Below are positions 4,762 through 5,466 of a DNA stretch of 5,466 nucleotides, piece by piece. The stretch's first letter is position 1. Each line of letters starts with the position of its first letter. The notes under the pieces were generated by a model, which was not told the DNA's origin, searched no databases, and saw only the letters and a program-made list of their open reading frames with translations. Origin of the DNA: Acidobacteriaceae bacterium (lineage in GTDB: Bacteria; Acidobacteriota; Terriglobia; Terriglobales; Acidobacteriaceae); contig PMBA01000329.1 of NCBI GenBank assembly GCA_003152795.1, positions 26,382 to 31,847 of the forward strand, in the 5' to 3' direction. A program made the translations under genes and the position numbers.

Positions 4762-5466
4762 TCAGTATTTCCGCAACACGCCAATCACGCGTCCCTGAAT
4801 CTGGACCGACGCTGCGGGCACAATGATCGGCTTCATCGCGGCATTCGAAGGCTGCAGGCGAATGTTCTCTCCCTCGCGAAAGAAGCGTTTCAGGGTTGCG
4901 TCCGTCGACTCGATCAGCGCCACCACAATGTCCCCGTCGTGCGCCGTTTTCTTCTTCTCGACCAGCACGTAATCGCCATCGAGAATCGCTTCGTCCTGCA
5001 TGGATTCGCCGCGGACTTCGAGTGCAAACACTTCTCTGGAGTGCACAAAATCCGCCAGCGAGATCGTTTCGTTGTTCTGCACGGCCTCAATCGGACGCCC
5101 CGCCGCAATTCTCCCCACCAAAGGCAAAGCCATCGCCGTATCCACAGCCACCGACTGCTTCAGCTTTGCTTCCATGGGAACCAGATACATTGAAGCCAGC
5201 ACTTCCATCTCTTTCGCGGGATCCTCTGTAAGCACCGCCTTGGTTGGCGCGACATCGATCATCGTCCCGAAGCGCTCGCTCACCAATCGGATCAGGTCTT
5301 CCCGACGGCGCAAGGTGCCCAACCTCTGGCGAATCTCGCTCTCCATCATCGTGAACCACTCCGAGTCCACATCCGGAGCCAGGCACTGCAGCATCCGCCA
5401 ATCGCGGGTAAGGCGAACCTCGGCAAACCCGCCATCGCTCTCCAGCAGCAACACTCCCACCGTAAC
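4762..5466 (-). CDS. DUF3037-LexA (S24 autopeptidase) fusion protein, 5' end cut by window edge
   Basis: The frame is open through base 5466, with stop TGA at 4762-4764. Numbering from the Val codon at 5458-5460, residues 1-97 are a DUF3037 N-terminal domain lacking only about its first 25 residues. Residues 98-111 are a short linker, and about 112-232 are a complete LexA C-terminal domain. The linker enters PLVGRIAAGRPIEA, which keeps the Ala120-Gly121 self-cleavage site. VRGESMQDE holds nucleophile Ser153 and ATLKRFFREG holds general base Lys191. The end QGRVIGVLRKY is typical of LexA. Family knowledge: S24 domains self-cleave at Ala-Gly when stimulated by RecA filaments and also dimerise. 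What is odd is that the position normally held by LexA's winged helix is taken by DUF3037, and no HTH is visible. The GTG at 5458-5460 is not the real start, because the upstream Val-Thr continues the paralogue's sequence. If the paralogue's start is shared, the protein is about 257 residues. Confidence 0.85.
   Translation of the reverse strand, partial: VTVGVLLLESDGGFAEVRLTRDWRMLQCLAPDVDSEWFTMMESEIRQRLGTLRRREDLIRLVSERFGTMIDVAPTKAVLTEDPAKEMEVLASMYLVPMEAKLKQSVAVDTAMALPLVGRIAAGRPIEAVQNNETISLADFVHSREVFALEVRGESMQDEAILDGDYVLVEKKKTAHDGDIVVALIESTDATLKRFFREGENIRLQPSNAAMKPIIVPAASVQIQGRVIGVLRKY
5170..5466 (-). repeat. Direct repeat, copy 1 (N-terminal half of the fusion gene)
   Basis: This is the partner of 4287-4583, the same 297 bp without gaps. 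It ends exactly where the fusion switches from DUF3037 to the LexA linker (Glu97, codon 5170-5172). It probably continues past the right edge of the window. Confidence 0.9.

Noticed and set aside
4762..5460. Calling this gene an ordinary lexA starting at GTG 5458-5460
   Set aside because: The N-terminal part is not an HTH but aligns residue for residue with the neighbouring DUF3037 protein, and the frame continues upstream past the window edge.

Overview
The window carries one gene direction only: every gene I can support lies on the minus strand, so transcription runs from base 5466 towards base 1. Base composition is GC-rich, with strong GGAGG-type ribosome binding sites ahead of the phage genes. 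The LexA-type C-terminal domain and the DUF3037 proteins resemble what I remember of Acidobacteriota. That assignment is inference from memory, not from a search.

Upstream block (3849-5466, read right to left). First comes a gene cut by the window edge (4762 to beyond 5466). It joins most of a DUF3037 domain to a complete LexA-type S24 autopeptidase domain, in the place where LexA normally has its helix-turn-helix. About 110 bp downstream is a full-length DUF3037 gene (3849-4652) whose N-terminal part is a close paralogue of the fusion's N-terminal part. By hand count, 297 bp in each gene align without gaps, with 250/297 identical bases and 86/99 identical residues. The gap between the genes holds a GC-rich hairpin and a perfect 12-bp palindrome. 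An intrinsic terminator (3761-3794) ends this block.

Downstream block (1-3596): an HK97-type phage head-assembly cassette in the usual order. It has a portal protein (2292-3596), a prohead-protease-like protein (1601-2164), a short coiled-coil protein that could be a scaffold (1073-1504) and a major capsid protein running off the left edge (1-920). A strong intrinsic terminator sits between the scaffold-like gene and the capsid gene. The gaps between these genes (127, 96 and 152 bp, plus about 250 bp before the portal) are loose for a phage late operon. No terminase is visible upstream of the portal, where it usually lies.

How they may work together: portal, protease, scaffold and capsid would build and mature a procapsid, as in a prophage, prophage remnant or domesticated capsid element. 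The DUF3037-S24 fusion looks like a LexA relative that keeps the self-cleavage machinery but has swapped its visible sensor/DNA-binding half. Whether it controls the capsid genes or is only a chromosomal neighbour cannot be decided from this window. No tRNA, rRNA, CRISPR array or insertion sequence was seen, and no gene-free stretch exceeds 300 bases.
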